Shown here one piece after another: positions 1 to 8,455 of a stretch of 64,000 nt of DNA. Source of the DNA: Belliella buryatensis. GTDB lineage: Bacteria; Bacteroidota; Bacteroidia; Cytophagales; Cyclobacteriaceae. Under the pieces are notes generated by a model. That model searched no databases and had not been told where the DNA came from. It saw only the letters and a list, made by a program, of their open reading frames with translations. Numbering within the stretch: the stretch's first letter is position 1; each line of letters starts with the position of its first letter. The position numbers were made by a program, and so were the translations under genes. The stretch spans positions 62,001 through 126,000 of the forward strand of contig NZ_FZOK01000006.1 in assembly GCF_900188245.1 (NCBI RefSeq), written 5' to 3'.

Positions 1-2
1 AC

Positions 3-92
3 TATGTGTCTATTGTTCCTTGTCAGTATGATTTGACAGCTCATTATGCTATCAATCAAATGAATGAAGACTGGGATTGGGATAATTTATAA
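3..92 (+). CDS. C-terminal end of an unidentified protein (partial)
   Basis: An open frame runs in from the left edge and ends at TAA 90-92. The visible tail, about 29 residues, is hydrophilic and ends in an acidic, tryptophan-containing stretch (NEDWDWDNL). A hairpin terminator follows 25 bases after the stop, which supports a true gene end. Too little is visible to name a family. Confidence 0.6.
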   Translation, partial: YVSIVPCQYDLTAHYAINQMNEDWDWDNL

Positions 93-117
93 TTTTGAAT
101 TTGATAAAATCACAGAG

Positions 118-147
118 AAGCCTACCAAACATCTTTTTGGTAGGCTT
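118..147 (+). terminator. Rho-independent terminator
   Basis: A perfect 12-bp stem (118-129 with 136-147) has a 6-base loop and is followed by a T-rich stretch. It ends the partial gene at the left edge. Confidence 0.8.
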
Positions 148-203
148 ATTTCGTTTTTGTAGATATTATTAATCAAAAGATGCATCCTTTCTTAAAAGTA
201 AAA

Positions 204-236
204 TTGTTATGAAATGCATTTTTGTTTATATATTTG
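204..236 (+). promoter_or_regulatory. Bacteroidota-type promoter of the S8 protease gene
   Basis: TTG at 204-206 is followed after 22 bases by TATATTTG at 229-236, matching the TTG / TAnnTTTG pattern used by the Bacteroidota primary sigma factor. Transcription would start near 243 and give a leader of only about 10 bases before the ATG at 254. Position and sequence fit; no transcript data. Confidence 0.55.
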
Positions 237-253
237 ATGGAAAATAGAGATTT

Positions 254-1489
254 ATGAAAATTAACTTTTATAGATGTATAGCTTTTGCTGCAATCGTATT
301 GGTTGGCATGGCCTCTTGTGCTGAGGATAATCATGAAGCTGTAGAAATAACAGATGCTCAGGAAAATATGACTTTCCCTAATTACAGTACCACGCTTATC
401 GATGGACAATTCTTTGTGATTTTGCATGATAACCAAATCAATTTCAGAATTGATCCAGATGATTACGAAGGTGCACAAGCAGCCATGCGCAAAGAAGCCA
501 TTTCATTTTTAGCTCATTATAAGTTGAGCGAAGAGGATCTCGATCGAATTTATACCATGGCATTGACTGGTTTTACAGCTAGAATATCCAAGGAAAAAAT
601 TCATGAAATTAGTGCAGACCCGAGGGTAAAGTATGTAGAGCAGGATAGGATGGGCATGCTAGGAAGACCCATTGATCATCCAAGAAATCAACCAGAAGAG
701 CCTGTAGTCAATACACAATCTATTCCTTGGGGCATCAAGAGAGTAGGAGGACCATTCCCATATTCAGGTAGAAATAGTGTATTTATTTTAGATACAGGGA
801 TTGACTTGAACCATCCTGATTTGAATATTGATACGCAAAAAGGATTTGATGCTTACACTAGATTTAGAAAAGATTGGAACTTCGATGACGAGCATGGACA
901 TGGTACCCATGTAGCAGGTACAGTAGGAGCATTAGATAATCATTTTGGTGTAGTAGGAGTAGCAGCAGGTGTGCCAGTAGTACCTATTAAGATATTTTTT
1001 GGTCCATGGGCAGCTTACACTTATTCAGGAATGGTAGCTGGTATCGAGCACTTAGGTGTTCGAGGTATTCCTGGGGATGTCGCAAATCTGAGTTTTGGGG
1101 GTTTCGATGAGAGTAGAGTTCTAGATGATGCCTTGCTGAATGTGTCTGAGAAACGAAGAATTTGGATGGTTATAGCTTCTGGTAATTCTGCCTTGCCTGC
1201 CACAGCGTTTAGTCCAGCTCGTGTGGTTGGTAACTATACCATTACAGTATCTGCAATAGATTCTAGAGACAGGAGAGCGTGGTTTTCTCACTATGGTGAA
1301 CCTATCAAATATGCAGCTCCGGGCGTTAACGTGGTATCAACTTGGAGAGGAGGAGGTTATAGTAATCAGACAGGAACTTCCATGTCAGCCCCCCATGTGT
1401 CTGGCTTGAGGGTACTCGGAGATATCGATACAGATGGATATTCTGTTAATTGGGTAGGAAAGGCTGATCCGATTGCTTTTAGGAGGTGA
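254..1489 (+). CDS. S8 (subtilisin-like) serine protease, lipoprotein
   Basis: A 411-residue secreted serine endopeptidase. A hydrophobic leader ending in MASC gives a lipoprotein signal with the lipidated Cys near residue 22. Residues about 50-130 resemble the I9 propeptide inhibitor that folds and then blocks the protease. The catalytic triad is visible as D180 (LDTGID), H216 (HGHGTHVAG) and S376 (GTSMSAPH), with N311 (ASGN) as the oxyanion residue. The short tail after the serine, ending in DPIAFRR, appears natural for the marine Bacteroidota branch of this family. It is monocistronic, with its own promoter and a terminator after the stop. Substrate is unknown. Confidence 0.93.
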   Translation: MKINFYRCIAFAAIVLVGMASCAEDNHEAVEITDAQENMTFPNYSTTLIDGQFFVILHDNQINFRIDPDDYEGAQAAMRKEAISFLAHYKLSEEDLDRIYTMALTGFTARISKEKIHEISADPRVKYVEQDRMGMLGRPIDHPRNQPEEPVVNTQSIPWGIKRVGGPFPYSGRNSVFILDTGIDLNHPDLNIDTQKGFDAYTRFRKDWNFDDEHGHGTHVAGTVGALDNHFGVVGVAAGVPVVPIKIFFGPWAAYTYSGMVAGIEHLGVRGIPGDVANLSFGGFDESRVLDDALLNVSEKRRIWMVIASGNSALPATAFSPARVVGNYTITVSAIDSRDRRAWFSHYGEPIKYAAPGVNVVSTWRGGGYSNQTGTSMSAPHVSGLRVLGDIDTDGYSVNWVGKADPIAFRR

Positions 1490-1565
1490 ATCAAAACCTC
1501 AATGTTGTGAATTCAAAGGCTACTTTCTTTCAAATGTTTTGAAAAATTCAAAATCTTCAAATAAG

Positions 1566-1607
1566 TCAGGAATCTGCAATCGAGAGACACCAGATTCCTG
1601 ATTTTTT
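1566..1607 (+). terminator. Rho-independent terminator
   Basis: An 11-bp perfect stem (1566-1576 with 1591-1601) is followed by six T residues. It ends the S8 protease transcript and lies just before the convergent thioredoxin-like gene. Confidence 0.75.
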
Positions 1608-1613
1608 GAATTG

Positions 1614-3239
1614 TTATAACTTAACAGTGAACTTACCTCCAACTAGATCAGTTTTCTTGATCTTCACTTCTTTTTTGATAAGCTGTCTATTTTCATCTGA
1701 ATAATTCAATACTAAATCGATTTCTTCTTGATTATCCTCAAAATTGAAACCTCGTTGATATAGTCCATCAACAGGGTAGGCATAGTACTTCTCGCTAGAT
1801 TCCCCGATAGTAGCATAAGGAGAGCTGATCTTTTTATCTGAATGATCTATAGAAATGATAAAGTCACCTTGGGTAATGTACTTTAGGAAATCCCTTTCAT
1901 CTCTATTGAGGTATTTGGATAGTGTTTTGTAAAGCTGATAGCTTCTAAGCCCTTTGTTTTTGATAACTACTTGATTGTTTTGATCTATAAGATAAGTCGT
2001 AGGATAGCCTGAGATGCCATATGCCTTAGAGATATCTACTGAGTCAGATTTATCATATTGATGCATGACTTGCTTCCAAAAGACATTGTTTTTTTCAATG
2101 AAAGCCTCTACGGTCTTTCTTGTGTCAAAGATGATTCCAACAAGTTCAAACTGATCGCCTTCAAAAAATCCCGCAGCATCCTTGAGAAAAGGAATCTCAG
2201 CTACACATGGTCCACACCATGAACCCCAAAAGTCAAGCATGGTAATCTTTCCATTGTATAGGTTATAGGGAATACTATCAAGTGTGACGGAACTAATCGG
2301 AACTGCTTTTGAGCCGATTTGAGTGCCTATCCACTCTTGGTCTTCTGGATATTTAATTAAGGTTAAAGTAGTTCCATCTATGCTTGTGTTTCCTATTTTG
2401 TATTTGATTCCGTTGATAAATAACACTTCTTGGTATTGAAGGTATTCTTTTTCTTCATAAGGAATATCTTGAAATGCCCTGGGGTCATCGTGATAAAATA
2501 CATTGATCTGTTCTTTGACAAAATAGTCTGATGTACCTCCATTGCTCAAGTAGATGTCAAATGATCCGGTATCAGTTATTATTTCACCTTTTTTATATTC
2601 ACTGAAATTGTAAAGTATATTGTCTTGATAGCCAAATGGATTGAGGTTCAGCTGGATGTGAGCATCGACAACTTTTCCATTTACAAATTTTTCATAAGTA
2701 ACTTCAAAGGAGTTTTCTCCACTATATAGACTAGGAGAGCCTTTCAAAGAAGTAGAATAATGATGAATCTCTCCTGGATCGACTTGATCATTGGCATTCA
2801 TGTCTACCCAAATATTGATATTTCCATCAGCATCACTCGCGCTAGCCAGTCTGATGAAGGTTCTGATTGGATTTTTTGACAATTGGGAGATAATTTCCTC
2901 ACCATCATATCTTGATTCCAGACCTTTCCAATAAGACTCTTCGATCAAACCTTCATTGGCGGATTGATAGACAAATTGAATAAAGTTTGGTATAATGTAA
3001 TACTGCTTATAATTAGCCATGTCTTCTGGCAGCTCAATAGGTTCTGGCTGTGCTTTGAAATATGGATGACTTTCATCAGACCTGCTCCCAGCCATTGTCA
3101 TCCCAGCATTGAATGGACCTACACCTTGTTGTTTTTCTAACTTAATCTCAATTGTATCTGGAGTACTTTCTTGAGCTACTACATGCTGATAGGATAGTCC
3201 TACAAAAAGAAGGAATGGAGAAAAATATTTTGTTTTCAT
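1614..3239 (-). CDS. TlpA-like thioredoxin-domain protein, exported
   Basis: A 541-residue protein with an N-terminal signal peptide (hydrophobic core, then VVAQ cleavage region) and no lipobox Cys. About 300 residues of unassigned beta-rich sequence precede a TlpA/AhpC-type thioredoxin domain (about 310-450) with the redox motif WCGPC, cysteines at 342 and 345. A further 90-residue tail follows. The family reduces or rearranges disulfides in the periplasm. The N-terminal half contains WVDMNANDQVDPGE, reminiscent of a calcium-binding loop. It is alone between convergent and same-strand genes, so no pathway is suggested. The thioredoxin assignment is firm; the role is not. Confidence 0.85.
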   Translation of the reverse strand: MKTKYFSPFLLFVGLSYQHVVAQESTPDTIEIKLEKQQGVGPFNAGMTMAGSRSDESHPYFKAQPEPIELPEDMANYKQYYIIPNFIQFVYQSANEGLIEESYWKGLESRYDGEEIISQLSKNPIRTFIRLASASDADGNINIWVDMNANDQVDPGEIHHYSTSLKGSPSLYSGENSFEVTYEKFVNGKVVDAHIQLNLNPFGYQDNILYNFSEYKKGEIITDTGSFDIYLSNGGTSDYFVKEQINVFYHDDPRAFQDIPYEEKEYLQYQEVLFINGIKYKIGNTSIDGTTLTLIKYPEDQEWIGTQIGSKAVPISSVTLDSIPYNLYNGKITMLDFWGSWCGPCVAEIPFLKDAAGFFEGDQFELVGIIFDTRKTVEAFIEKNNVFWKQVMHQYDKSDSVDISKAYGISGYPTTYLIDQNNQVVIKNKGLRSYQLYKTLSKYLNRDERDFLKYITQGDFIISIDHSDKKISSPYATIGESSEKYYAYPVDGLYQRGFNFEDNQEEIDLVLNYSDENRQLIKKEVKIKKTDLVGGKFTVKL

Positions 3240-3371
3240 GCTTATTAGTTTAGTTCCAACTAATGTAAATGATTCAATGGAGATTAAAAAGTATTTAGTT
3301 ATATTTTATCTATTCCTATCCTAAAATTATTGAAAATCTAATATTGTAGCCGAATTTCTTTTGAGTTAAGG

Positions 3372-4226
3372 CTACAAACCGAATTTAATTTTTTCTAGGC
3401 TCACAGGATCGTTGATAAGATTGAGCCGGTGCAAGGTATTTATGGTTTCAACCAAAACAGACTTGGGAACTTCGCTATCATTGGCCCATTGGGTTTGATG
3501 TAACCACTCCTTTACATCAGTTTCTTCTAGAGCATAATTTTCTGCTATGATTTTAATAAAATCGGTGTGTTTGACCATTTCTTCTGCATAAGTATAGACT
3601 TGATCACGAAGCTTTTCGACCACACTTCTATGTTCAGCTAGCACATTTTCTGTTGCGACTATTACGAAACAAGGCCAAGGAGTCGGAATCTCACCTACAC
3701 GCTTGAATTGGCCTGAATCTACGAGTGGCTTGGTAGTGTATTTTTCCCAAAGAAACATTTTTGGTTCAGGTTTTTCGAATGCTTTTTTTGCGCCTTCAAG
3801 GTTATCGATAACTTCAAAATTCAATTTATCAAAATCCCAGCCTTCTCGCTGCGCCAATAAGAATGCCATCAAATGTGATCCAGATCCATAACGACTGATC
3901 AAAAATGGTGTGTTTGCAAGTTCAGCCAAAGTGTTTTGAGGAGATTTAGCTGAAATATGAATTCCCCATATCAAAGGAGAGGCTATATGAAATCCGATGA
4001 TTCTAGAAGGATTCCCTTCTATGCGATCTTTGATAAAGCTTTCTGTAAGTACTAAGGCTATATCAGTACATCCTTCTCTCAAAGCTTTATTCATGGCACC
4101 AGAACCTCTTGACTCTTCTATCCATTCAAGTTCGATTCCTTCTTTCAAAAATGGTTGCTGCTCGATTACCTTAACCCATGGGAAATTAAAATGCTCAGGT
4201 ACTCCTGTGATTCTGATTATTTGCAT
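3372..4226 (-). CDS. Substrate-binding-like protein without signal peptide
   Basis: A 284-residue protein resembling the periplasmic-binding fold of nitrate/taurine/thiamine-precursor (NMT1/SsuA-like) solute receptors: two alpha/beta lobes, a SRGSGAMNKAL segment, and SRYGSGSHLMAFL in the expected ligand-contact region. The start was set at ATG 4226 (MQIIRITGVPEHF), because the 17-residue upstream extension runs through a terminator hairpin. With this start there is no signal peptide and the protein would be cytoplasmic. No permease or ATPase is nearby. It could be an enzyme or a regulator that has borrowed the fold, as MqnA-type proteins have. Confidence 0.7.
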   Translation of the reverse strand: MQIIRITGVPEHFNFPWVKVIEQQPFLKEGIELEWIEESRGSGAMNKALREGCTDIALVLTESFIKDRIEGNPSRIIGFHIASPLIWGIHISAKSPQNTLAELANTPFLISRYGSGSHLMAFLLAQREGWDFDKLNFEVIDNLEGAKKAFEKPEPKMFLWEKYTTKPLVDSGQFKRVGEIPTPWPCFVIVATENVLAEHRSVVEKLRDQVYTYAEEMVKHTDFIKIIAENYALEETDVKEWLHQTQWANDSEVPKSVLVETINTLHRLNLINDPVSLEKIKFGL

Positions 4227-4260
4227 ACCCAAAATTATCAGTAATTTCTGAGAAAAATAT

Positions 4261-4293
4261 AAAAACCCAGTAAACAAAGCTCACTGGGTTTTT
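4261..4293 (-). terminator. Terminator after the MFS transporter / small ORF
   Basis: A perfect 11-bp stem (4261-4271 with 4283-4293), A-rich on one side and T-rich on the other. On the minus strand it ends the sugar-transporter operon and separates it from the substrate-binding-like gene. Confidence 0.8.
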
Positions 4294-4305
4294 CCAATCT
4301 CAAAC

Positions 4306-4425
4306 CTAAATTTTAATATTTTGTGTATACTGAGCTTTGTCAATAAACAATAAAATCAGATTCAATATATGTATGACTGCTGCTGTTGTTATAATGCCGG
4401 AATTAAACTCAACGATAGTTTTCAT
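4306..4425 (-). CDS. Possible 39-residue single-span membrane protein
   Basis: An ATG at 4425 opens a frame to TAG at 4308-4306. The product has a short polar N-terminus, one hydrophobic segment (about residues 11-28, IITTAAVIHILNLILLFI) and a polar tail. It begins 28 bases after the MFS stop and ends 12 bases before the operon terminator, so it would be the last gene of the maltose operon. No family is recognised and no Shine-Dalgarno sequence is evident. It may be a chance ORF; position and hydrophobicity are the only support. Confidence 0.35.
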   Translation of the reverse strand: MKTIVEFNSGIITTAAVIHILNLILLFIDKAQYTQNIKI

Positions 4426-4453
4426 GTAAGGATAATCAACCTTCATTCAGTTT

Positions 4454-5788
4454 TTAGCCATCATGGGTGGCATTTCTATCAGTGATCAGTAGGTTAGCAA
4501 ATCCAGCTATTATCAAGGAGCAACCAGCCAAAACCATAGTATAAACCACTTCTTCACCAAAGAGTAACTTGTAAGTAAATGTGATTCCTCCAACTGATGC
4601 GATGATTTGTGGTATGACGATGAACATATTGAAAATCCCCATATATATCCCCATTTTATTAGGATCAACTGAACTAGAAAGCATGGCATAAGGCATGGAT
4701 AGAATGCTAGCCCAAGCTATTCCGACCAAGGCAAAACAGATATGAAGCATCCAAGGCTCCGTAATTAGGAAAATAGATATGAAACCAACCCCCCCAGAGA
4801 TAAGGCTGACCATATGTACCAGCTTTCGGTTGATTTTAATCTTGCTGGTTACGAAGGCTAAGATTAATGCCATAAACATAGATACCAATCCATAAGTACC
4901 CAGATAATTACCTACGCTATCAGCTGCATCATTGTAGGCCAAGGATGCTGTATCTGTAGCCTTGAATACATGCTCTGTTATGGCAGGCGTAGCATAAGTC
5001 CACATGGTGAAAAAGGCGAACCAAGAGAAAAACTGAACTATACCCAGTTTTTTCATCACTGAAGGCATGCCTTGGATATTTTCAAAAATCTCTTTGAAGC
5101 CATTGAAAAAGCCCTTGCTAGCTTCCTTTTCTCTTTGAAACTTCTCAAGATCTTCTGGTGGATATTCTTTTGTTGTCAGAATAGTATAGAGTATGGATAA
5201 AAAAAGCACCACGGCGCCAATACCAAATGCAAATTTTACCGAATCAGGAATGACTCCCGGTTCCGCAGTGTTTGGTATTCCAATTTGCGTCATGAACCAC
5301 GGCAGATTACTTGCAATCCATGTCCCAATTCCAATGATCAAAGTCTGGACTACGAATCCATAAGAGCGCTGACTATCTGGAAGTTTGTCTGCAACCAATG
5401 CCCGGAATGGCTCCATGCTAATATTGATAGAAGCATCCAAAATCCATAAGGAGGAAGCAGCCATCCACAATGCGCTAGAGTAGGGAGCGAAAAACAATGC
5501 AATGGTACTAAATACAGCACCAATGAAGAAAAATGGTCTTCTTCTGCCTAAAATTGGATGCCATGTTCTATCACTTAAGTAGCCTACGATGGGTTGTACG
5601 ATCAATCCAGTAAGTGGAGCAGCTAGCCAAAGTATTGGAATATCATCTTTTTCAGCACCAAGGGTCTGAAATATTCTAGACATAAATCCGCCTTGCAATG
5701 CAAAGGCAAACTGAATTCCTAAGAATCCAAAACTCATATTCCAAATTTGCCAAAAGCTCAATCTTGGCTTATTTCCTTCTAGATGCAT
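4454..5788 (-). CDS. MFS sugar transporter (SLC45/maltose type)
   Basis: A 444-residue, roughly 12-helix inner-membrane carrier of the GPH/SLC45-like MFS branch. The GYLSDR and GRRRPF motifs between helices 2 and 4 are characteristic of that branch, whose plant and animal members carry sucrose and other disaccharides with protons. It lies 31 bases downstream of the GH31 alpha-glucosidase and under the same LacI regulator, so maltose or maltodextrin uptake into the cytoplasm is the likely job. Specificity is inferred from context. Confidence 0.88.
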   Translation of the reverse strand: MHLEGNKPRLSFWQIWNMSFGFLGIQFAFALQGGFMSRIFQTLGAEKDDIPILWLAAPLTGLIVQPIVGYLSDRTWHPILGRRRPFFFIGAVFSTIALFFAPYSSALWMAASSLWILDASINISMEPFRALVADKLPDSQRSYGFVVQTLIIGIGTWIASNLPWFMTQIGIPNTAEPGVIPDSVKFAFGIGAVVLFLSILYTILTTKEYPPEDLEKFQREKEASKGFFNGFKEIFENIQGMPSVMKKLGIVQFFSWFAFFTMWTYATPAITEHVFKATDTASLAYNDAADSVGNYLGTYGLVSMFMALILAFVTSKIKINRKLVHMVSLISGGVGFISIFLITEPWMLHICFALVGIAWASILSMPYAMLSSSVDPNKMGIYMGIFNMFIVIPQIIASVGGITFTYKLLFGEEVVYTMVLAGCSLIIAGFANLLITDRNATHDG

Positions 5789-5819
5789 GGTATGGGTTTA
5801 TTGTAACTTCAAAAGGTAA

Positions 5820-8243
5820 TCAAAATTGAATAACAAATTTCTGCTGATGATGAGGAAATGTGAAATGAATCAAACCTTTTACTTCGAAATAAGGGTGGTA
5901 ATGATCAGGTAATGGGTCAAATTCTGTCAGTCTTCCTAGAAAAGCGAAGTTCTCTTTTTCAGCTTTGATATGCTTATTTAAGACTTCGATTTCTTGAGAA
6001 TTCAGACCGTGTATATAAAGCTTAATGGATTTAAATTCAGATTTATATGCACCTTCTGGTGAACTGAAGGTTAAAGTTTTCTGATTAGCTTTCCACCTGA
6101 TGGATCTTTTATAAAAATGTCCACTTTTATGCGCTTGGCTCTTGCCGTCATCTTCGTAGTGTATATAAGTTTGCTCTCCGCTTCCATTGTAGATATGAAG
6201 GTGGAGGACTCCATCATGCTTAGCATCTGTATATGGTACTATTGATTGCATAGAGAATACGGCTCCAGCCTTGACGTATACAGGAAGGTAACTCAATGGA
6301 GTATCCACATAGATTTCCTGATTACCTTGTGATTGATGATCGTTGTACATGTAATACCAGTTTCCTTCAGGTAAATAGACCTTATTGATCATTTTGGTGC
6401 TTTCTAACGGTGCTACTAAAAATGTATCACAGAAAAGGTATTGGTTTTGGTATGCCCCATCGTAAATTTTGGAATCAAATGGATAATCGACAGCTAAGCT
6501 TTTGGCAATAGGAAGTCCATCTAAGGTGCTTTTGTAAAAAGCCGAATAAAGCGTAGGAAGCAATTGATACCTTAACTTCATGTAATTACGAGAAATCTCT
6601 TCCACTTCTTCACCAAAAGACCAAGGTTCAGAATCACAAGTATTGATCATGGAATGTGCCCTATAAAATGGTGCAAATGCTGCAATACTCATCCATCGAG
6701 CAAATAATGCCTTGCTCGCCTCTCCTGCAAATCCTCCTACATCATAACCTGAAAAGGCGACTCCACTTAAGCCAAGACTATTAACTAGTCTCACTCCTGC
6801 AAGCATGTGCTCGTCAGAAGAGACATTGTCACCTGTCCATGCAGCTGCAAAGCGCTGTATCCCTGAGAATCCTGATCTGGTCAATACAAAAGCCCTTTGT
6901 TCTGGGGCTTGCATTTCACTTCCTTCCTTCGCTGCACGAGCCATCTGCATGCCGTATATATTTCTCGCCTTACGGTGACTGACCTGCTCTCCTTCATAAT
7001 CAAAATTGATCAGGTTGGGTGTGAATTGCCCCCAAGAAGCAGGTTCATTCATATCAGTCCAATAACCATCGATACCAGCATCCTTATAGAATTTCATCTT
7101 TTCTCCCCACCAATTTCTTGTTTTTTCTTTGGTGAAATCAGGGAATGCACACCAGCCAGGCCAAACTTGTCCTTCATAAATCTCTCCATCTGGAAATTTC
7201 ACAAAAAGGTCTTTGTGCTTTCCATCTTCATATGGTTCATAGCCCAATTCTGTTTTGATCCCTGGATCCATGATTACGACTACCTTGAATCCCTGCTCTT
7301 TGAGTTTTTTGATCATGGATTGAGGATCGGGGAATTTTTCGCCATCAAAGGTGAAAACCTTATATTTTTCCATGTGATGTATATCAAGATAGATTACATC
7401 AGCAGGCATATCTTTTTCCCTGAAAGTCTGTGCGAGAGTTAAGACCTCAGATTCTGGATAATAAGAATAGCGACATTGTTGATAACCTAATGCCCACATT
7501 GGTGGCATTTCCATTTTCCCTGTCAGTCGAGTGTAGGTGCTGATGATTTTTCCTACAGAATCGTCGTGCATGAAATAGTAATCCATATCGCCATCATCGG
7601 CAGAATAATACATGAACCGTCTATTGGATGCACCAAAATTGAAAATAGTCTTGTATGTATTATCAAAGTAGATCCCGTATGCAGATCGATCTAAAACACC
7701 AATGTAGAATGGAATGGACATGTAAAGTGGGTCATCACCTACACCATAAGCAAAGTAATCGGTATTCCAATTAGTGTAAGCATTACCTGCTCGATTCAAA
7801 TTTCCTGTTTTCTCACCCAGACCTATAAACTTCTCGTTGGGCTGTAGTTTTTTATAATTACTAACTTCAGTACCTAGCCAAGAAACTGAAAAGGCTTCAT
7901 CATCTTCATTCAGCAAGTTTCCATTGCTATCGAAAAATTTGATATGAAAGGGATATTTATTAATGATGGCTTCAATTTTATCCGTTTTGATTTTGATATT
8001 ATCAGATCCTTCCTCAATTGCAAAAGAGGTTTGGCTTGGATTTATCACCACACTATATGGGTTGGGAGAGAAATTTTCATCTTTTGTTATTTGAACACGT
8101 ATCGTATCAGCCTCATAGACGGTGATTTTGAAAATTGCCGTATCTGTACTACCCAAGATGCCCCATGGTTTCCGATTCCAAACTTGAATATTTCCAGCCT
8201 GCTGATTTTGAGTATTTTGTTTGATTTGAGTAGAAGTGATCAT
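5820..8243 (-). CDS. GH31 alpha-glucosidase, cytoplasmic
   Basis: An 807-residue glycoside hydrolase family 31 enzyme that releases glucose from the non-reducing end of alpha-glucans. An N-terminal beta-sandwich (about 30-240) precedes the (beta/alpha)8 barrel. The nucleophile is D397 in WTDMNEP and the acid/base is D472 in WTGDN; C-terminal beta domains follow. There is no signal peptide, so it acts in the cytoplasm on sugar imported by the adjacent MFS carrier. A LacI-type operator lies in the 212-base gap upstream, between this gene and lacI. Length and motifs are normal and the gene is intact. Confidence 0.95.
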   Translation of the reverse strand: MITSTQIKQNTQNQQAGNIQVWNRKPWGILGSTDTAIFKITVYEADTIRVQITKDENFSPNPYSVVINPSQTSFAIEEGSDNIKIKTDKIEAIINKYPFHIKFFDSNGNLLNEDDEAFSVSWLGTEVSNYKKLQPNEKFIGLGEKTGNLNRAGNAYTNWNTDYFAYGVGDDPLYMSIPFYIGVLDRSAYGIYFDNTYKTIFNFGASNRRFMYYSADDGDMDYYFMHDDSVGKIISTYTRLTGKMEMPPMWALGYQQCRYSYYPESEVLTLAQTFREKDMPADVIYLDIHHMEKYKVFTFDGEKFPDPQSMIKKLKEQGFKVVVIMDPGIKTELGYEPYEDGKHKDLFVKFPDGEIYEGQVWPGWCAFPDFTKEKTRNWWGEKMKFYKDAGIDGYWTDMNEPASWGQFTPNLINFDYEGEQVSHRKARNIYGMQMARAAKEGSEMQAPEQRAFVLTRSGFSGIQRFAAAWTGDNVSSDEHMLAGVRLVNSLGLSGVAFSGYDVGGFAGEASKALFARWMSIAAFAPFYRAHSMINTCDSEPWSFGEEVEEISRNYMKLRYQLLPTLYSAFYKSTLDGLPIAKSLAVDYPFDSKIYDGAYQNQYLFCDTFLVAPLESTKMINKVYLPEGNWYYMYNDHQSQGNQEIYVDTPLSYLPVYVKAGAVFSMQSIVPYTDAKHDGVLHLHIYNGSGEQTYIHYEDDGKSQAHKSGHFYKRSIRWKANQKTLTFSSPEGAYKSEFKSIKLYIHGLNSQEIEVLNKHIKAEKENFAFLGRLTEFDPLPDHYHPYFEVKGLIHFTFPHHQQKFVIQF

Positions 8244-8406
8244 CTTGAAAAGGGTAATGTGCTCGGTTTTTTAGGTTTTAAAGACTAATTGTCCAAGGCT
8301 AATTTAAAAAGGAAAACTAAAGTAAAAAATTGCCTAAAGCTGTGAGTTAAACATATTTGGAAGGATTTTATATTCCTAAACCTTGAAATTAAATAGAACA
8401 GCCTTA

Positions 8407-8420
8407 TTCAAACGTTTGCA
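8407..8420. promoter_or_regulatory. LacI-family operator, site 1
   Basis: A perfect 10-bp palindrome (CAAACGTTTG, 8409-8418) with a central CG. It matches TGCAAACGTTTGCA at 13 of 14 positions. This is the classic half-site arrangement for LacI/MalR-type repressors. It lies between the lacI stop and the GH31 start and would control the GH31-MFS operon. Confidence 0.65.
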
Positions 8421-8455
8421 TAAAAAAGTGCAAAAAATCTCAAAATAATTCATAA

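Noticed and set aside
173-478. Minus-strand frame of 101 residues opposite the start of the S8 protease
   Set aside because: No family features, covers the promoter and start of a strong plus-strand gene; an antisense shadow.
4227-4277. Upstream start of the substrate-binding-like gene
   Set aside because: The extension passes through a terminator hairpin and does not make a proper signal peptide.
6897-7442. 181-residue plus-strand frame inside GH31
   Set aside because: Antisense to a clear GH31 catalytic region; composition rich in Phe/Ile/His typical of shadows.
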